A stretch of 64,000 nt of DNA from the NCBI GenBank assembly GCA_964424335.1, contig CAYRIY010000003.1, forward strand, positions 31,366 through 95,365. Reading direction: 5' to 3'. Below, in pieces: positions 40,459 to 48,940 of the stretch (its first letter is position 1; each line of letters begins with the position of its first letter). The position numbers and the translations under genes were made by a program. Under the pieces are notes generated by a model. The model ran no database searches and was not told where the DNA came from. It saw nothing but the letters and a program-made list of their open reading frames with translations. This stretch comes from CAYRIY01 sp964424335 (lineage in GTDB: Bacteria > Bacillota > Limnochordia > DTU080 > RSA5).

Positions 40459-41259
40459 ATGAACGTGGTGGTTAGCGGAGCCGGCGGCAAGATGGGCCGC
40501 GAGGTGGTACGAGCCGTCCACGGCGCGAACGACATGGAACTGGTCGGCGCCATCGATCCGTTTTGCGCCGGAGAGGATGCCGGCGAACTTGCGGGCCTGG
40601 GCTCCCTAGGCGTGCCTGTATACGCTTCGATCGAGGAAGCGTTTGAGCAGACCGACGCGGATCGCATGGTCGACTTTACCACGCCCGATGCGGTTTTTGA
40701 CAACGTCATGACGGCCCTCGATCTTGGTAAGCGGGTCGTCTTTGGCACGACGGGCCTGGATGAGGAGCGCCTGCAAGAGATCGATGCGCGGGCGCGTGAG
40801 CGATCGCTTGGCGTCGTACACGCTCCAAACTTTGCCATCGGCGCCGTCCTCATGATGCGATTTGCCGCCGAGGCCTCCCGGTTTTTTGACCAGGTGGAGA
40901 TCATCGAACTCCACCACGATCAAAAGAAAGACGCGCCGAGCGGAACCGCAATCAAGACCGCAGAGCTGATTGCAGAGGCGAGAAAGTCTCGAGGCGAAGT
41001 GGCTGCAGTCACCGAGACCGAAGTGGTTGCGGGGGCGCGCGGCGGGGAGGTCCAGGGCGTGCAGGTACATAGCGTCAGGTTGCCGGGACTCGTAGCGCAC
41101 CAGGAGGTGTTGCTCGGACTTCCGGGTCAGACGCTCACCATTCGGCACGACTCCTTTGATCGGGCTTCATTCATGCCCGGCGTGCTGCTTGCGCTGCGAA
41201 AGGTCGGGGAGATTACGGGGTTGGTTTACGGCCTCGAGCACCTTCTTTTCGAGGAGTAA
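40459..41259 (+). CDS. dapB: 4-Hydroxy-tetrahydrodipicolinate reductase
   Basis: DapB reduces the tetrahydrodipicolinate precursor with NAD(P)H on the lysine/diaminopimelate branch. The 266-residue protein starts MNVVVSGAGGKMGREVVRAV (dinucleotide-binding). It has VDFTTPDAV, GTTGL, APNFAIGAVLMM and the substrate-binding ELHHDQKKDAPSGTA. ATG 40459 follows AAGGAGG with nine-base spacing. It is the first gene after the riboswitch and supplies precursors for both cell wall and spore dipicolinate. Confidence 0.96.
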   Translation: MNVVVSGAGGKMGREVVRAVHGANDMELVGAIDPFCAGEDAGELAGLGSLGVPVYASIEEAFEQTDADRMVDFTTPDAVFDNVMTALDLGKRVVFGTTGLDEERLQEIDARARERSLGVVHAPNFAIGAVLMMRFAAEASRFFDQVEIIELHHDQKKDAPSGTAIKTAELIAEARKSRGEVAAVTETEVVAGARGGEVQGVQVHSVRLPGLVAHQEVLLGLPGQTLTIRHDSFDRASFMPGVLLALRKVGEITGLVYGLEHLLFEE

Positions 41260-41300
41260 ATCTCGCGTCGGGTCGGACCTTGTCGGCATTTACGGCGAAT

Positions 41301-41329
41301 CACCCGCCTACCTGAAGCGTCATAGAGTA
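41301..41329 (+). promoter_or_regulatory. Possible sigma-K-type promoter ahead of dpaA
   Basis: CACC at 41301-41304 and CATAGAGTA at 41321-41329 are 16 bases apart, close to the sigma-K pattern (mACm, 16-17 bases, CATAnnnTA). In B. subtilis dpaA (spoVFA) transcription is sigma-K dependent. It would give mother-cell expression of dpaA-dpaB independent of the lysine riboswitch. Inference from consensus only. Confidence 0.45.
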
Positions 41330-41381
41330 CTACTGTACATGGCATGCGATCGACGCTCCGGAAAAAAGGGAGGCGACCTCC

Positions 41382-42272
41382 TTGCCAGGCGCGGATGGAC
41401 TGCGAGTGGCAATGCTCGGGGGCGATGAACGAGAACTGGTGTTGCTAAGGAGCCTCCTCGATCACAAGTTTCATGTGGTCGTGGCCGGGTACCCCGACCT
41501 GCCCGAGATTAGCGGATCGACTCGGGCTCAGAGCGTGTATGAGGCGGTGAAGGGCGCAGACGCCGTCGTCTGTCCAATGAGCAACACGGACGAGGAGGGT
41601 GTCATCAAGGCGTGCCTCGACCGGTCGGTGCGACTGGTCCTGGACGAGAAGGCGTTCTCGCTGATGGGCGCCGGGACGCCGCTCTTCATCGGGGTGGCAA
41701 AGCCAAAGATCGAGATGCTCGCGGTAAAGTACGGCGTGCGCTTGGTCCAAGTCGCCGAGGTCGACGAGGTTGCGGTCTTAAACTCCATTCCCACGGCAGA
41801 AGGAGCGATCGCTAAGGCGATGGCGGAACTCGAGGTGACGCTCCACGGCAGCCGCGCAGTCGTCGTCGGTTTTGGGCGGTGCGCCGTGACGCTCGCTCGA
41901 ATGCTTGCGGGAATAGGAGCGAAGGTCCGGGTGGTTGCGAGGGATCGGGCGCAGCTCGCCAGGGCGTTCGAAATGGGACTCGATACAGGGCGCCTTCTCG
42001 AAATTGCGCGTTTCGTCGAGGACGCGGCAGTGGTCTTTAATACGGTTCCCGCGATGATTCTCAGCCGTGACGTGCTTTCGCGGATGCCAAAATCGGCCGT
42101 TGTCATCGACATTGCCTCTGCGCCTGGGGGGACGGACTTTCAAGCTGCCGGCGAACTTGGAATCAAGGCTTTCTTGGAACTTGGCATTCCCGGGAAGGTC
42201 GCTCCAAAGACGGCCGGAGAAGTCTTGGCAAACGTCGTGCCGCCGATGATTCTCGAGGCCTGCGGCCGCTAG
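41382..42272 (+). CDS. dpaA: Dipicolinate synthase subunit A
   Basis: DpaA is the dehydrogenase-like subunit that converts a dihydrodipicolinate intermediate to dipicolinic acid, which fills the spore core with calcium. The 296-residue protein has a Rossmann-like fold with GSRAVVVGFGRCAVTLARMLAGIGAKV, then VIDIASAPGGTDF and LGIPGKVAPKTAGEVL. TTG 41382 follows GGGAGG at 41368-41373. It is followed by dpaB. A possible sigma-K promoter is visible upstream. Confidence 0.95.
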   Translation: MPGADGLRVAMLGGDERELVLLRSLLDHKFHVVVAGYPDLPEISGSTRAQSVYEAVKGADAVVCPMSNTDEEGVIKACLDRSVRLVLDEKAFSLMGAGTPLFIGVAKPKIEMLAVKYGVRLVQVAEVDEVAVLNSIPTAEGAIAKAMAELEVTLHGSRAVVVGFGRCAVTLARMLAGIGAKVRVVARDRAQLARAFEMGLDTGRLLEIARFVEDAAVVFNTVPAMILSRDVLSRMPKSAVVIDIASAPGGTDFQAAGELGIKAFLELGIPGKVAPKTAGEVLANVVPPMILEACGR

Positions 42273-42356
42273 CTTGGAGCGTTCAATCTCGAAAGGCCGG
42301 GGATGGGTCGCTTTGTCGTGTGCACCAACTTTCAGGGCGAGAGGTGCATACACAAA

Positions 42357-42959
42357 TTGCGCTTGCAGGGTAAGACGATAGGCTGGGGGGTCTGCGGTTC
42401 GCACTGCAGTTACGAAGAAGTGCTGCCGCAGGTCGAATCGGTAATCAAAGAGGGCGCCAGAGTGATCCCGGTGATGTCCAACACGGCGATCACCACACAG
42501 ACACGGTTTGGGACGCCGGAAAACTTGGCCGCCCAACTCAAAGCGATAACCGGGAACGATCCGATCACATCGATCGTAGAGGCCGAGCCCTCGGGTCAAA
42601 AGAAGACGTTTGATTGCTTTGTCATCGCACCTTGTACGGGGAATACGCTGGCCAAGCTTGCAAATGCGTTTACGGACACGCCTGTGCTGATGGCCGCCAA
42701 GGGCACGCTTAGGAACTGGCGTCCCGTCGTCGTCGCGATTTCGACCAACGACGCGCTTGGCAACAATGCAAAGAACATCGGGATACTGCTAAACACACGC
42801 AACATGTACTTCGTGCCCTTTGGCCAAGACAATCCCGAAGCAAAGCCAAACTCGTGTGTCGCAGACTTCAACCTGGCCAAGGACACGGTGATCGAAGCGC
42901 TCAATGGAAGACAGTTGCAACCGGTAATCATCGAGAGGTCTAGGAGGGCGATCCGATAG
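42357..42959 (+). CDS. dpaB: Dipicolinate synthase subunit B
   Basis: DpaB is the flavoprotein-like partner of DpaA. The 200-residue protein begins LRLQGKTIGWGVCGSHCSYEEVLPQVESVIKEGARVIPVMSNT and continues PVLMAAKGTLRNWRPVVVAISTNDALGNNAKNIGILLNTRNMYFVPFGQDNP. TTG 42357 places the start at the family position and follows GAGAGGTG; the ATG at 42303 would add 18 unmatched residues. The gene lies between dpaA and asd. Confidence 0.94.
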   Translation: MRLQGKTIGWGVCGSHCSYEEVLPQVESVIKEGARVIPVMSNTAITTQTRFGTPENLAAQLKAITGNDPITSIVEAEPSGQKKTFDCFVIAPCTGNTLAKLANAFTDTPVLMAAKGTLRNWRPVVVAISTNDALGNNAKNIGILLNTRNMYFVPFGQDNPEAKPNSCVADFNLAKDTVIEALNGRQLQPVIIERSRRAIR

Positions 42960-42990
42960 GACCGCCCTGGCGAAAGAAAGGGTGTTGTCG

Positions 42991-44034
42991 ATGTCTGCTT
43001 TGAACGTCGCGATCTTGGGTGCGACCGGGGTCGTCGGAATGGAACTTCTCAAAATCCTCGAGGAGCGGAACTTTCCCATAGGTTCGCTCAAGCTCTTGGC
43101 ATCGCCTCGCAGCGCGGGAAAGAAGGTCCGATTCAAAGATCAGGAACTGACGATCGAGGCGGTCGGCCCCGAGGCATTCCGCGGCATCGACATCGCTTTT
43201 TTCAGCGCCGGAGGGAGCGTGAGCCAGGAGTGGGCGCCCATCGCCGTCTCCAGCGGCGCGCTCGTCATCGACAATACAAGCGCGTTTAGGTTAGATCCTG
43301 ACGTGCCGCTCGTCGTCCCGGAAGTAAATTCACACGCAATCGGCGAACACAAGGGAATCATTGCAAATCCCAACTGTTCGACGATCATTATGGCGGTTCC
43401 CCTTGCGCCGATCTACAGGGAGTTTGGCATCCGCCGCGTCGTCGTCTCGACCTATCAGGCAGTTTCCGGCGCCGGACTCCAGGCGATGCAAGAGCTCGAA
43501 GAGCAGGTGCGGGCCTATGCCGAAGGAAGACCGATGGAGGCAAACGTCCTACCGGTGGCGTCGCTTCCGGTTCATCATCAGATCGCCTTTAATTTGATAC
43601 CTCACATCGACGTCTTTCAAGATCTGGGCTACACCAAAGAAGAGTGGAAGATGGTCCATGAGGCGCGCAAGATTTTGGGCGCGCCGGATCTCAAGGTGTC
43701 GCCGACGACGGTCCGAGTTCCCGTCTTGCGCAGCCACTCCGAATCGATCAACGTCGAGACCGAACGGTACGTCTCCGCGGACGACCTGCGTGCGGTCTTG
43801 CAAAGCGCCGAGGGGGTCGAAGTTGTCGACGATCCTGAGCGCCTCGAGTATCCGATGCCCTGGCAGGCATCGGGGAAGGACCCGGTGTTCGTCGGTAGGA
43901 TCAGACAAGATCCGACTGTCGAGAACGGCATCAACATGTTTGTGGTCGGCGACCAGATCCGCAAAGGCGCGGCTTTGAACGCAGTGCAGATCGCCGAGCG
44001 CGCCTTGGCAGATGGGCACTTGAGGGCCCGTTGA
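42991..44034 (+). CDS. asd: Aspartate-semialdehyde dehydrogenase
   Basis: Asd reduces aspartyl phosphate to aspartate semialdehyde, shared by lysine, threonine and methionine paths. The 347-residue product starts LNVAILGATGVVGMELLKIL and has IANPNCSTIIMAVPL with the catalytic cysteine, STYQAVSGAG, and PVLRSHSESINVE with the catalytic histidine. ATG 42991 follows AGAAAGGG. It sits between dpaB and dapA, as in the Bacillus spoVF-asd-dapGA cluster. Confidence 0.97.
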   Translation: MSALNVAILGATGVVGMELLKILEERNFPIGSLKLLASPRSAGKKVRFKDQELTIEAVGPEAFRGIDIAFFSAGGSVSQEWAPIAVSSGALVIDNTSAFRLDPDVPLVVPEVNSHAIGEHKGIIANPNCSTIIMAVPLAPIYREFGIRRVVVSTYQAVSGAGLQAMQELEEQVRAYAEGRPMEANVLPVASLPVHHQIAFNLIPHIDVFQDLGYTKEEWKMVHEARKILGAPDLKVSPTTVRVPVLRSHSESINVETERYVSADDLRAVLQSAEGVEVVDDPERLEYPMPWQASGKDPVFVGRIRQDPTVENGINMFVVGDQIRKGAALNAVQIAERALADGHLRAR

Positions 44035-44061
44035 TCAATGGGACATAAGGAGAGAGCGCGT

Positions 44062-44943
44062 GTGACACCTTTTGGAGAAGTTTTGACGGCAATGGTGACA
44101 CCGATGAGGCCTGACGAATCCGTCGATCTGGAGAAAGCGAAGGAACTGGCTCGCTTCTTGGTCGACCACGGCTCAGACGGCCTCGTCGTATGCGGCACGA
44201 CCGGAGAGTCGCCCACGTTGACGGCAGACGAGAAGTTGAGTTTATTTGAAGCCGTCGTCGAGGCGGTCGGCGACCGGGCCACGGTGATCGCGGGGACGGG
44301 TTCTTACAATACGCATGAGAGCGTCTCCTTGACGGCGAAGGCGTCGTCTACCGGCGTGGACGGGGTGATGCTCGTCGTCCCATACTACAACAAGCCGCCG
44401 CAGGAGGGCCTCTATCAACATTTTCGCAAAGTCTCCGAGGCGACGGAGCTGCCGGTGATGCTCTACAATGTGCCGCCCAGGACGAGCCGCAATCTCGAGC
44501 CCGAAACCGTAGCTCGCCTTGCGGAGCTTCCAAACATCGTCGCGATCAAGGAAGCGGCGGGAGACATGGAGCAAGTGAGCCGGTTGAAAGCGCGCCTTCC
44601 CGAATCGTTCGCGATTTACAGCGGAGAGGACAGTCTCACGCTGCCGATGCTTTCGCTCGGCGCCGTGGGTGTCGTGAGCGTCGCCTCCCACGTGGTCGGT
44701 GAGACGATCAAAGAGATGATCCAAGCCTTTCGATCCGGCGACACCGATGCCGCTCGAGCTTGCCACGATCGGCTGATGCCGGTCTTTAAGGCGCTGTTTG
44801 TCACGACCAATCCGATCCCCGTCAAGTGGGCGATGAGCCTCTTTGGCCTGGACATGGGACCGTTTCGTCTGCCGCTCGTCCCTCCGACACCCGCGGAACA
44901 GGCCACCGTCAAGGAAGCCCTCCGCAATTTCGGCGTTTTGTGA
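44062..44943 (+). CDS. dapA: 4-Hydroxy-tetrahydrodipicolinate synthase
   Basis: DapA condenses pyruvate with aspartate semialdehyde. The 293-residue enzyme has VTPFGEVLTAMVTPM, the phosphate/substrate GTTGESPTL, and the Schiff-base lysine in NIVAIKEAAGD. The catalytic tyrosine is in VMLYNVPPRT, and it also has IYSGEDSLTLPMLSLGAVGVVSVASH. GTG 44062 follows AAGGAGAG (spacing 7); ATG 44038 lies ahead of that SD. It closes the dap/dpa cluster. Confidence 0.97.
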   Translation: MTPFGEVLTAMVTPMRPDESVDLEKAKELARFLVDHGSDGLVVCGTTGESPTLTADEKLSLFEAVVEAVGDRATVIAGTGSYNTHESVSLTAKASSTGVDGVMLVVPYYNKPPQEGLYQHFRKVSEATELPVMLYNVPPRTSRNLEPETVARLAELPNIVAIKEAAGDMEQVSRLKARLPESFAIYSGEDSLTLPMLSLGAVGVVSVASHVVGETIKEMIQAFRSGDTDAARACHDRLMPVFKALFVTTNPIPVKWAMSLFGLDMGPFRLPLVPPTPAEQATVKEALRNFGVL

Positions 44944-44999
44944 TCCGGTCTCAACGTTTAGACGTCGACCTGGCGTGTCAAACGCGAGGCGTAAAGCGC

Positions 45000-45037
45000 G
45001 GCGAAGGTTTCCCCGGCGATAAGGGGGCGCCTTCGCC
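45000..45037 (+). terminator. Terminator-like hairpin after dapA
   Basis: GGCGAAGG (45000-45007) pairs with CCTTCGCC (45030-45037), and an inner CCCC/GGGG can stack. It is followed by TGCTTCGTTTTC, a weak T run. It lies 57 bases after dapA and 30 bases before the rnj promoter. Confidence 0.6.
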
Positions 45038-45067
45038 TGCTTCGTTTTCAGCGCATCCGATTTTTGC

Positions 45068-45096
45068 TTGCTGCGCCCGTGAAAGAGCAGTATAAT
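45068..45096 (+). promoter_or_regulatory. Sigma-A-type promoter for rnj
   Basis: TTGCTG (45068-45073) and a perfect TATAAT (45091-45096) are 17 bases apart. The leader to rnj would be about 130 bases long. It marks rnj-tepA-ylzJ as a unit separate from the dap/dpa operon. Confidence 0.75.
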
Positions 45097-45232
45097 TGGC
45101 TTTAGTGTGTGTTTGACCGGATTTCATTTTTTGAAAGCGTTCATCGACACATTCTAAGTATGGATCGACGCGGGGTTCCAGGACGCCGGGGCTTTTCACG
45201 CGTCGCTCCCGCGGAGGTGCTTTTCGCGCATC

Positions 45233-46900
45233 ATGTCCACAACTCAATCAGCTGTTTCGCTTCTTCCGCTCGGCGGGGTCGGTGAGATCGGCAAGAACCT
45301 CTGGGTCGTCGAGCAGAATGGCGAAATTCTCGTGCTCGACTGCGGGGTCATGTTTCCCGATGACGAGATGCTCGGGGTGGATCTCGTGATCCCGGACGTC
45401 TCGTACTTGGTAGAACGCCGGGACAAGGTACGGGCCATCGTCCTCAGCCACGGGCACGAGGACCACATCGGAGCTCTGCCTTACGTGCTCAGGCAACTCA
45501 ACGTGCCCGTTTACGGCACGCCCTTGACGCTCGGACTCGTCGAGCCCAAATTGGAAGAGCACGGTCTGCTCAGAGAGACCGTCCTAAAGCCGATTCATGC
45601 CGGCGAGCGGCTGCAACTTGGCAGCTTTGACCTCGAGTTCATCCACGTAAACCACTCGCTTCCTGATGTCGTCGCCATTGCTATTCGCACGGGCGTCGGC
45701 ATCATCCTATACGCCACCGATTTCAAGTTTGATTACACGCCGATCGATGGCAAGGTGACCGACTTGCAGCGCTTGGCCGAGATCGGCAAAGAGGGCGTCG
45801 CCTGTCTCCTTTCCGACAGCACCAACGCCGAGCGCCCGGGGTATACGCTGTCTGAAAAGACGGTCGGCCAAACGTTGATCGAGGCGTTTCGTCGAGCGAC
45901 GAAGCGGGTGGTCGTTGCGACATTCGCGTCCAACATCCATCGCGTTCAGGAAGTCTTCGACGCGGCCCACATGTTTGGGCGCAGAGTCTGCGTCATCGGC
46001 AGGAGCATGATCAAAAACGTCGAGATCGCATCGAGGCTGGGATACCTGCAAATCGCGGACGGAATCCTGGTTGACGTCGACGAGCTGCAAGACCTCCCCC
46101 CTGAGCGCGTCGCCATCATCTCGACGGGAAGCCAAGGGGAGCCCATGGCGGCGCTCACCCGCATGGCATCAAACGAACACCGAAGAATTACGATCGATCC
46201 GGGCGACACGGTCGTGATCTCGGCGAGTCCGATTCCGGGAAATGAACGGTCCATCGGCCGGACGATCAATCAACTTTTTAAGCAAGGCGCTAACGTGATC
46301 TACCACGCCGTGAGCGGCGTCCACGTCTCAGGCCACGCAAGCCAAGAGGAGCTCAAATTGATGCTCAGCCTGGTCCGGCCGCGATTTTTCGTGCCCATTC
46401 ACGGGGAGTACCGCATGCTGATCGCACACGCCCGCTTGGCCGAGGACCTCGGAATCGCCGAGGAAAACATCGTCATCCCGGAGATTGGAGACCGGATCGA
46501 AATATCGGCTGAAAAGATCCGAAAGGGCGTCCCCGTCGCCGGCGGCCAAGTCCTCGTGGATGGGCTCGGCGTGGGCGACGTCGGCAACATCGTGCTGCGT
46601 GACCGCCAGCAGCTTTCCAAGGACGGAATCTTGATCGTCGTGATCGGCCTCGACAAACAAAAAGGCAAGGTCGTTGCGGGTCCCGACATCATCTCGCGCG
46701 GCTTTGTCTACGTTCGCGAGTCGGAGAAGTTGATCGAAGAGGCCCGTGCACTGGTGAGCGGCACGCTGAGCGAGATTGCGCTCGATCGAGTCTCGGAGTG
46801 GAATATGATCAAGACCGAGGTCCGAGACGCGCTCCAGCGGTACTTGTACGAAAAGACCAAACGCCGACCGGTCATTTTGCCGATCGTGATGGAAGTTTAG
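45233..46900 (+). CDS. rnj: Ribonuclease J
   Basis: RNase J is an endo- and 5'-3' exoribonuclease for mRNA decay and rRNA maturation. The 555-residue product has the metallo-beta-lactamase start LLPLGGVGEIGKNLWVVE, the zinc motif LSHGHEDHIGALP, and IHVNHSLPDVVAIAI. The beta-CASP domain follows (SNIHRVQEVFDAAHMFGRRV, STGSQGEPMAALTRMAS, HVSGHASQEELKLML). The C-terminal dimer domain ends RRPVILPIVMEV. Bacillus rnjB lies in the same place next to tepA. Confidence 0.96.
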   Translation: MSTTQSAVSLLPLGGVGEIGKNLWVVEQNGEILVLDCGVMFPDDEMLGVDLVIPDVSYLVERRDKVRAIVLSHGHEDHIGALPYVLRQLNVPVYGTPLTLGLVEPKLEEHGLLRETVLKPIHAGERLQLGSFDLEFIHVNHSLPDVVAIAIRTGVGIILYATDFKFDYTPIDGKVTDLQRLAEIGKEGVACLLSDSTNAERPGYTLSEKTVGQTLIEAFRRATKRVVVATFASNIHRVQEVFDAAHMFGRRVCVIGRSMIKNVEIASRLGYLQIADGILVDVDELQDLPPERVAIISTGSQGEPMAALTRMASNEHRRITIDPGDTVVISASPIPGNERSIGRTINQLFKQGANVIYHAVSGVHVSGHASQEELKLMLSLVRPRFFVPIHGEYRMLIAHARLAEDLGIAEENIVIPEIGDRIEISAEKIRKGVPVAGGQVLVDGLGVGDVGNIVLRDRQQLSKDGILIVVIGLDKQKGKVVAGPDIISRGFVYVRESEKLIEEARALVSGTLSEIALDRVSEWNMIKTEVRDALQRYLYEKTKRRPVILPIVMEV

Positions 46901-46976
46901 GAATGACAGGCTCATTGGACCGGCGCAGTTAACTCATACTAAGGGGGCCCATAACCCTGAAAGGGTGAGTTAGCTG

Positions 46977-47840
46977 GTGGACACCCCTAAATCGCAGGCG
47001 CTTGCGCCCGCCAATGAGCAGCTACAGGCCGTACAGCAACTGGGTACGCCCAGCGTGCCCCCAAAGATCGACGGCGGCATTCACGTCTTGACCGTGGTGG
47101 GGCAGATCGAGGGGCACATCTTGCTCCCGCCCAAAAACAAGACGACGAAGTATGAGCACGTCATTCCTCAACTGGTCGCCGTGGAGCAAAATCCGGCGGT
47201 AAAAGGCTTACTGGTCATCTTGAACACGGTCGGCGGCGACATCGAAGCGGGCCTTGCGATTGCCGAGATGATCCGCACGCTTTCCAAGCCCAGCGTCTCG
47301 CTTGTCCTGGGCGGAGGGCATTCGATTGGGGCTCCGATCGCCGTCGCCGCCACGCGGTCATTCATCTCGAGCACCGCGACCATGACCGTGCATCCGATCC
47401 GCCTCACCGGCCTTGTGATCGGTGTGCCTCAGACGTACGAGTATCTCGACAAAATGCAAGACCGAGTCATCCGGTTTATTGTCGAAAACTCCCAGGTCAG
47501 TGAGGGCAAGCTAAGGGAGCTGATGTTTCGCACCGGTGAACTGATGAGGGATGTCGGAACGGTGCTGGTCGGAGCCGAAGCGGTCCGCTTGGGCTTGATC
47601 GACGCGATCGGAGGTCTTCGGGAAGCCGCGGCGGAGCTCAGGGCTTTGATACAAGGAGCGGAGCGATCCGGCGCGATGGCCCAGGCGCCAAGTCAGGCGC
47701 AGGGCAACCCGTATCTGCCCGCACCAACCTTTGGCCAACCGTACATGCCGGGCGTGCCAAACGGGCCTGCTCCTTTCCTCCCACCAACGGGGCCGTCGCC
47801 CCAACCCTTTGTTCAGCCCCCGGGAGGCGGATTGCAGTGA
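46977..47840 (+). CDS. tepA: ClpP-like protease TepA (translocation-enhancing peptidase)
   Basis: TepA is a cytosolic ClpP-fold serine protease known in spore formers. The 287-residue protein has a ClpP core with GGDIEAGLAIAEMIRTLSKPSVSLVLGGGHSIGAPIAVAATRSF (catalytic serine in GGHSIG) and MTVHPIRLTG (catalytic histidine). The C-terminal 60 residues are Pro/Gln/Gly-rich and probably disordered. GTG 46977 follows GAAAGGGTGAG. Part of this leader can form a hairpin (AACTCA with TGAGTT) that may mask the SD. It overlaps ylzJ by four bases. Confidence 0.9.
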   Translation: MDTPKSQALAPANEQLQAVQQLGTPSVPPKIDGGIHVLTVVGQIEGHILLPPKNKTTKYEHVIPQLVAVEQNPAVKGLLVILNTVGGDIEAGLAIAEMIRTLSKPSVSLVLGGGHSIGAPIAVAATRSFISSTATMTVHPIRLTGLVIGVPQTYEYLDKMQDRVIRFIVENSQVSEGKLRELMFRTGELMRDVGTVLVGAEAVRLGLIDAIGGLREAAAELRALIQGAERSGAMAQAPSQAQGNPYLPAPTFGQPYMPGVPNGPAPFLPPTGPSPQPFVQPPGGGLQ

Positions 47841-48043
47841 TCCTTTACACCATCGTCGCCACAGATCAGATTTTTGAAGAACCTGACGACCGCACGTTTG
47901 TCACGGCCCAGTTTCAAGGGATCAACGTCGTGGTCGAGCCGGTAGGGGACGGGCGGGCCCGCGTCGAGCGGGTGCTCTCCACCGATCCCGAGCACTACTT
48001 GCGAGACGACCTGCAACCAGGTGCGATGCTGCGACTCTTGTAG
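47837..48043 (+). CDS. ylzJ: YlzJ-like protein
   Basis: The 68-residue product, MILYTIVATDQIFEEPDDRTFVTAQFQGINVVVEPVGDGRARVERVLSTDPEHYLRDDLQPGAMLRLL, matches YlzJ-like proteins that follow tepA in Bacilli. A GTG overlaps the tepA stop. Function is not known. A convergent gene follows four bases later, so a shared terminator is embedded in that gene. Confidence 0.85.
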   Translation: MILYTIVATDQIFEEPDDRTFVTAQFQGINVVVEPVGDGRARVERVLSTDPEHYLRDDLQPGAMLRLL

Positions 48044-48046
48044 CGT

Positions 48047-48769
48047 CTAGCCGATGGGCGGAGGAAAGGGGCCCCAGACGATGGGGCCTTTTTTCTTAGC
48101 GGGAGCATCGGGCTGGCTCTGTGGCTGGGGCGAGACCCTAGAGGACACGCGCTCTTCATTGACGTTCTCTTGGCCTTTGTCCGCTTGGTCTATGGTTGAC
48201 GGGTCGGTGTGGTTAATTGAGCCGTAGAGATCGTGGTACTCCTCGGGAGTGGGCTTCCGTGTCGCGACGGGTTCGTCGATGCCGACTTCCTTTTCCGGCG
48301 AAGAACCGGTGCGAACTTGTGAAATCCGGGTCTCGCCCTTGGCCCAGTCCGATGGCCGCTCTTGCTCGTCGGATTGCTTATTTGTCCCAGGAGACCTGCG
48401 GTCCGAAACGGTAAGTTCGACCGTGATTTGATGCTGGAATTCGCCTGTGATCGGATCGTATGTGTGATCTGAGCGGAGTTCACCCAAGGCGACGTCCGCG
48501 TGTTGGACCGGAATCGATCCGACGCCGATTCGGCTCGAAAACGGGATGTAAAATCCTTGCCCGGCGACGTCACGACCGCGAGTGTTGCGGCAGTATACAT
48601 ACGCGCGCACGCCGCCCTTGACCAAGATCCGGTTGGGTCCGTCGAGATCGCACTTGAGCGGATCGGCTTCGAGCCGTACATCGAGGACCTCCGCGACGTT
48701 TTCGAGGCGACCGCCGCCATGTAGCACGATCGTTGCCCTCTCGATCGGGCGGCTCTCTTCTATGCCCAT
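48047..48769 (-). CDS. SPOCS-like (DUF3794-type) spore protein
   Basis: The 240-residue product has an N-terminal beta-rich domain: ENVAEVLDVRLEADPLKCDLDGPNRILVKGGVRAYVYCRN, then GQGFYIPFSSRIGVGSIPV and YDPITGEFQHQITVELTVSD. This pattern fits the SPOCS/DUF3794 domain of SipL and exosporium proteins. The rest is a low-complexity tail rich in Glu, Ser, Pro and Gln, ending KKKGPIVWGPFPPPIG. ATG 48769 follows ACAAGGAG. Its leader contains the short copy C of the repeated element. Family call is by pattern, not search. Confidence 0.5.
   Translation of the reverse strand: MGIEESRPIERATIVLHGGGRLENVAEVLDVRLEADPLKCDLDGPNRILVKGGVRAYVYCRNTRGRDVAGQGFYIPFSSRIGVGSIPVQHADVALGELRSDHTYDPITGEFQHQITVELTVSDRRSPGTNKQSDEQERPSDWAKGETRISQVRTGSSPEKEVGIDEPVATRKPTPEEYHDLYGSINHTDPSTIDQADKGQENVNEERVSSRVSPQPQSQPDAPAKKKGPIVWGPFPPPIG
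48070..48094 (+). terminator. Terminator after ylzJ, inside the opposite gene
   Basis: GGCCCC (48070-48075) pairs with GGGGCC (48083-48088) and six T follow (48089-48094). It is placed 27 bases after ylzJ and lies within the 3' coding part of the convergent gene at 48047-48769. Confidence 0.7.
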
Positions 48770-48781
48770 GGACGTTCTACG

Positions 48782-48838
48782 CTCCTTGTGAAAAAACGAT
48801 TGGCTGCCGTCCCCACTTATCGAGCGCTCTCCTAGAGT
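48782..48838 (-). promoter_or_regulatory. Leader element copy C, shortened
   Basis: Read on the minus strand, this leader has CTCTAGGAG, then CTCG, then a 22-base tract (48797-48818) identical to 12992-13013 of copy A. It ends in the SD AAGGAG. The two hairpins of copies A and B are absent, as if the middle had been deleted. It supports the idea of a modular cis-element just ahead of ribosome-binding sites. Confidence 0.6.
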
Positions 48839-48940
48839 TACATCTATTCAACCGCGCCAGAAACTAACATCGTTTTTGGACGGATCGTGCCCTATCATGG
48901 GGATATGTCGGCACAACACTTGAAAAAGGAGTGCGTGCAC

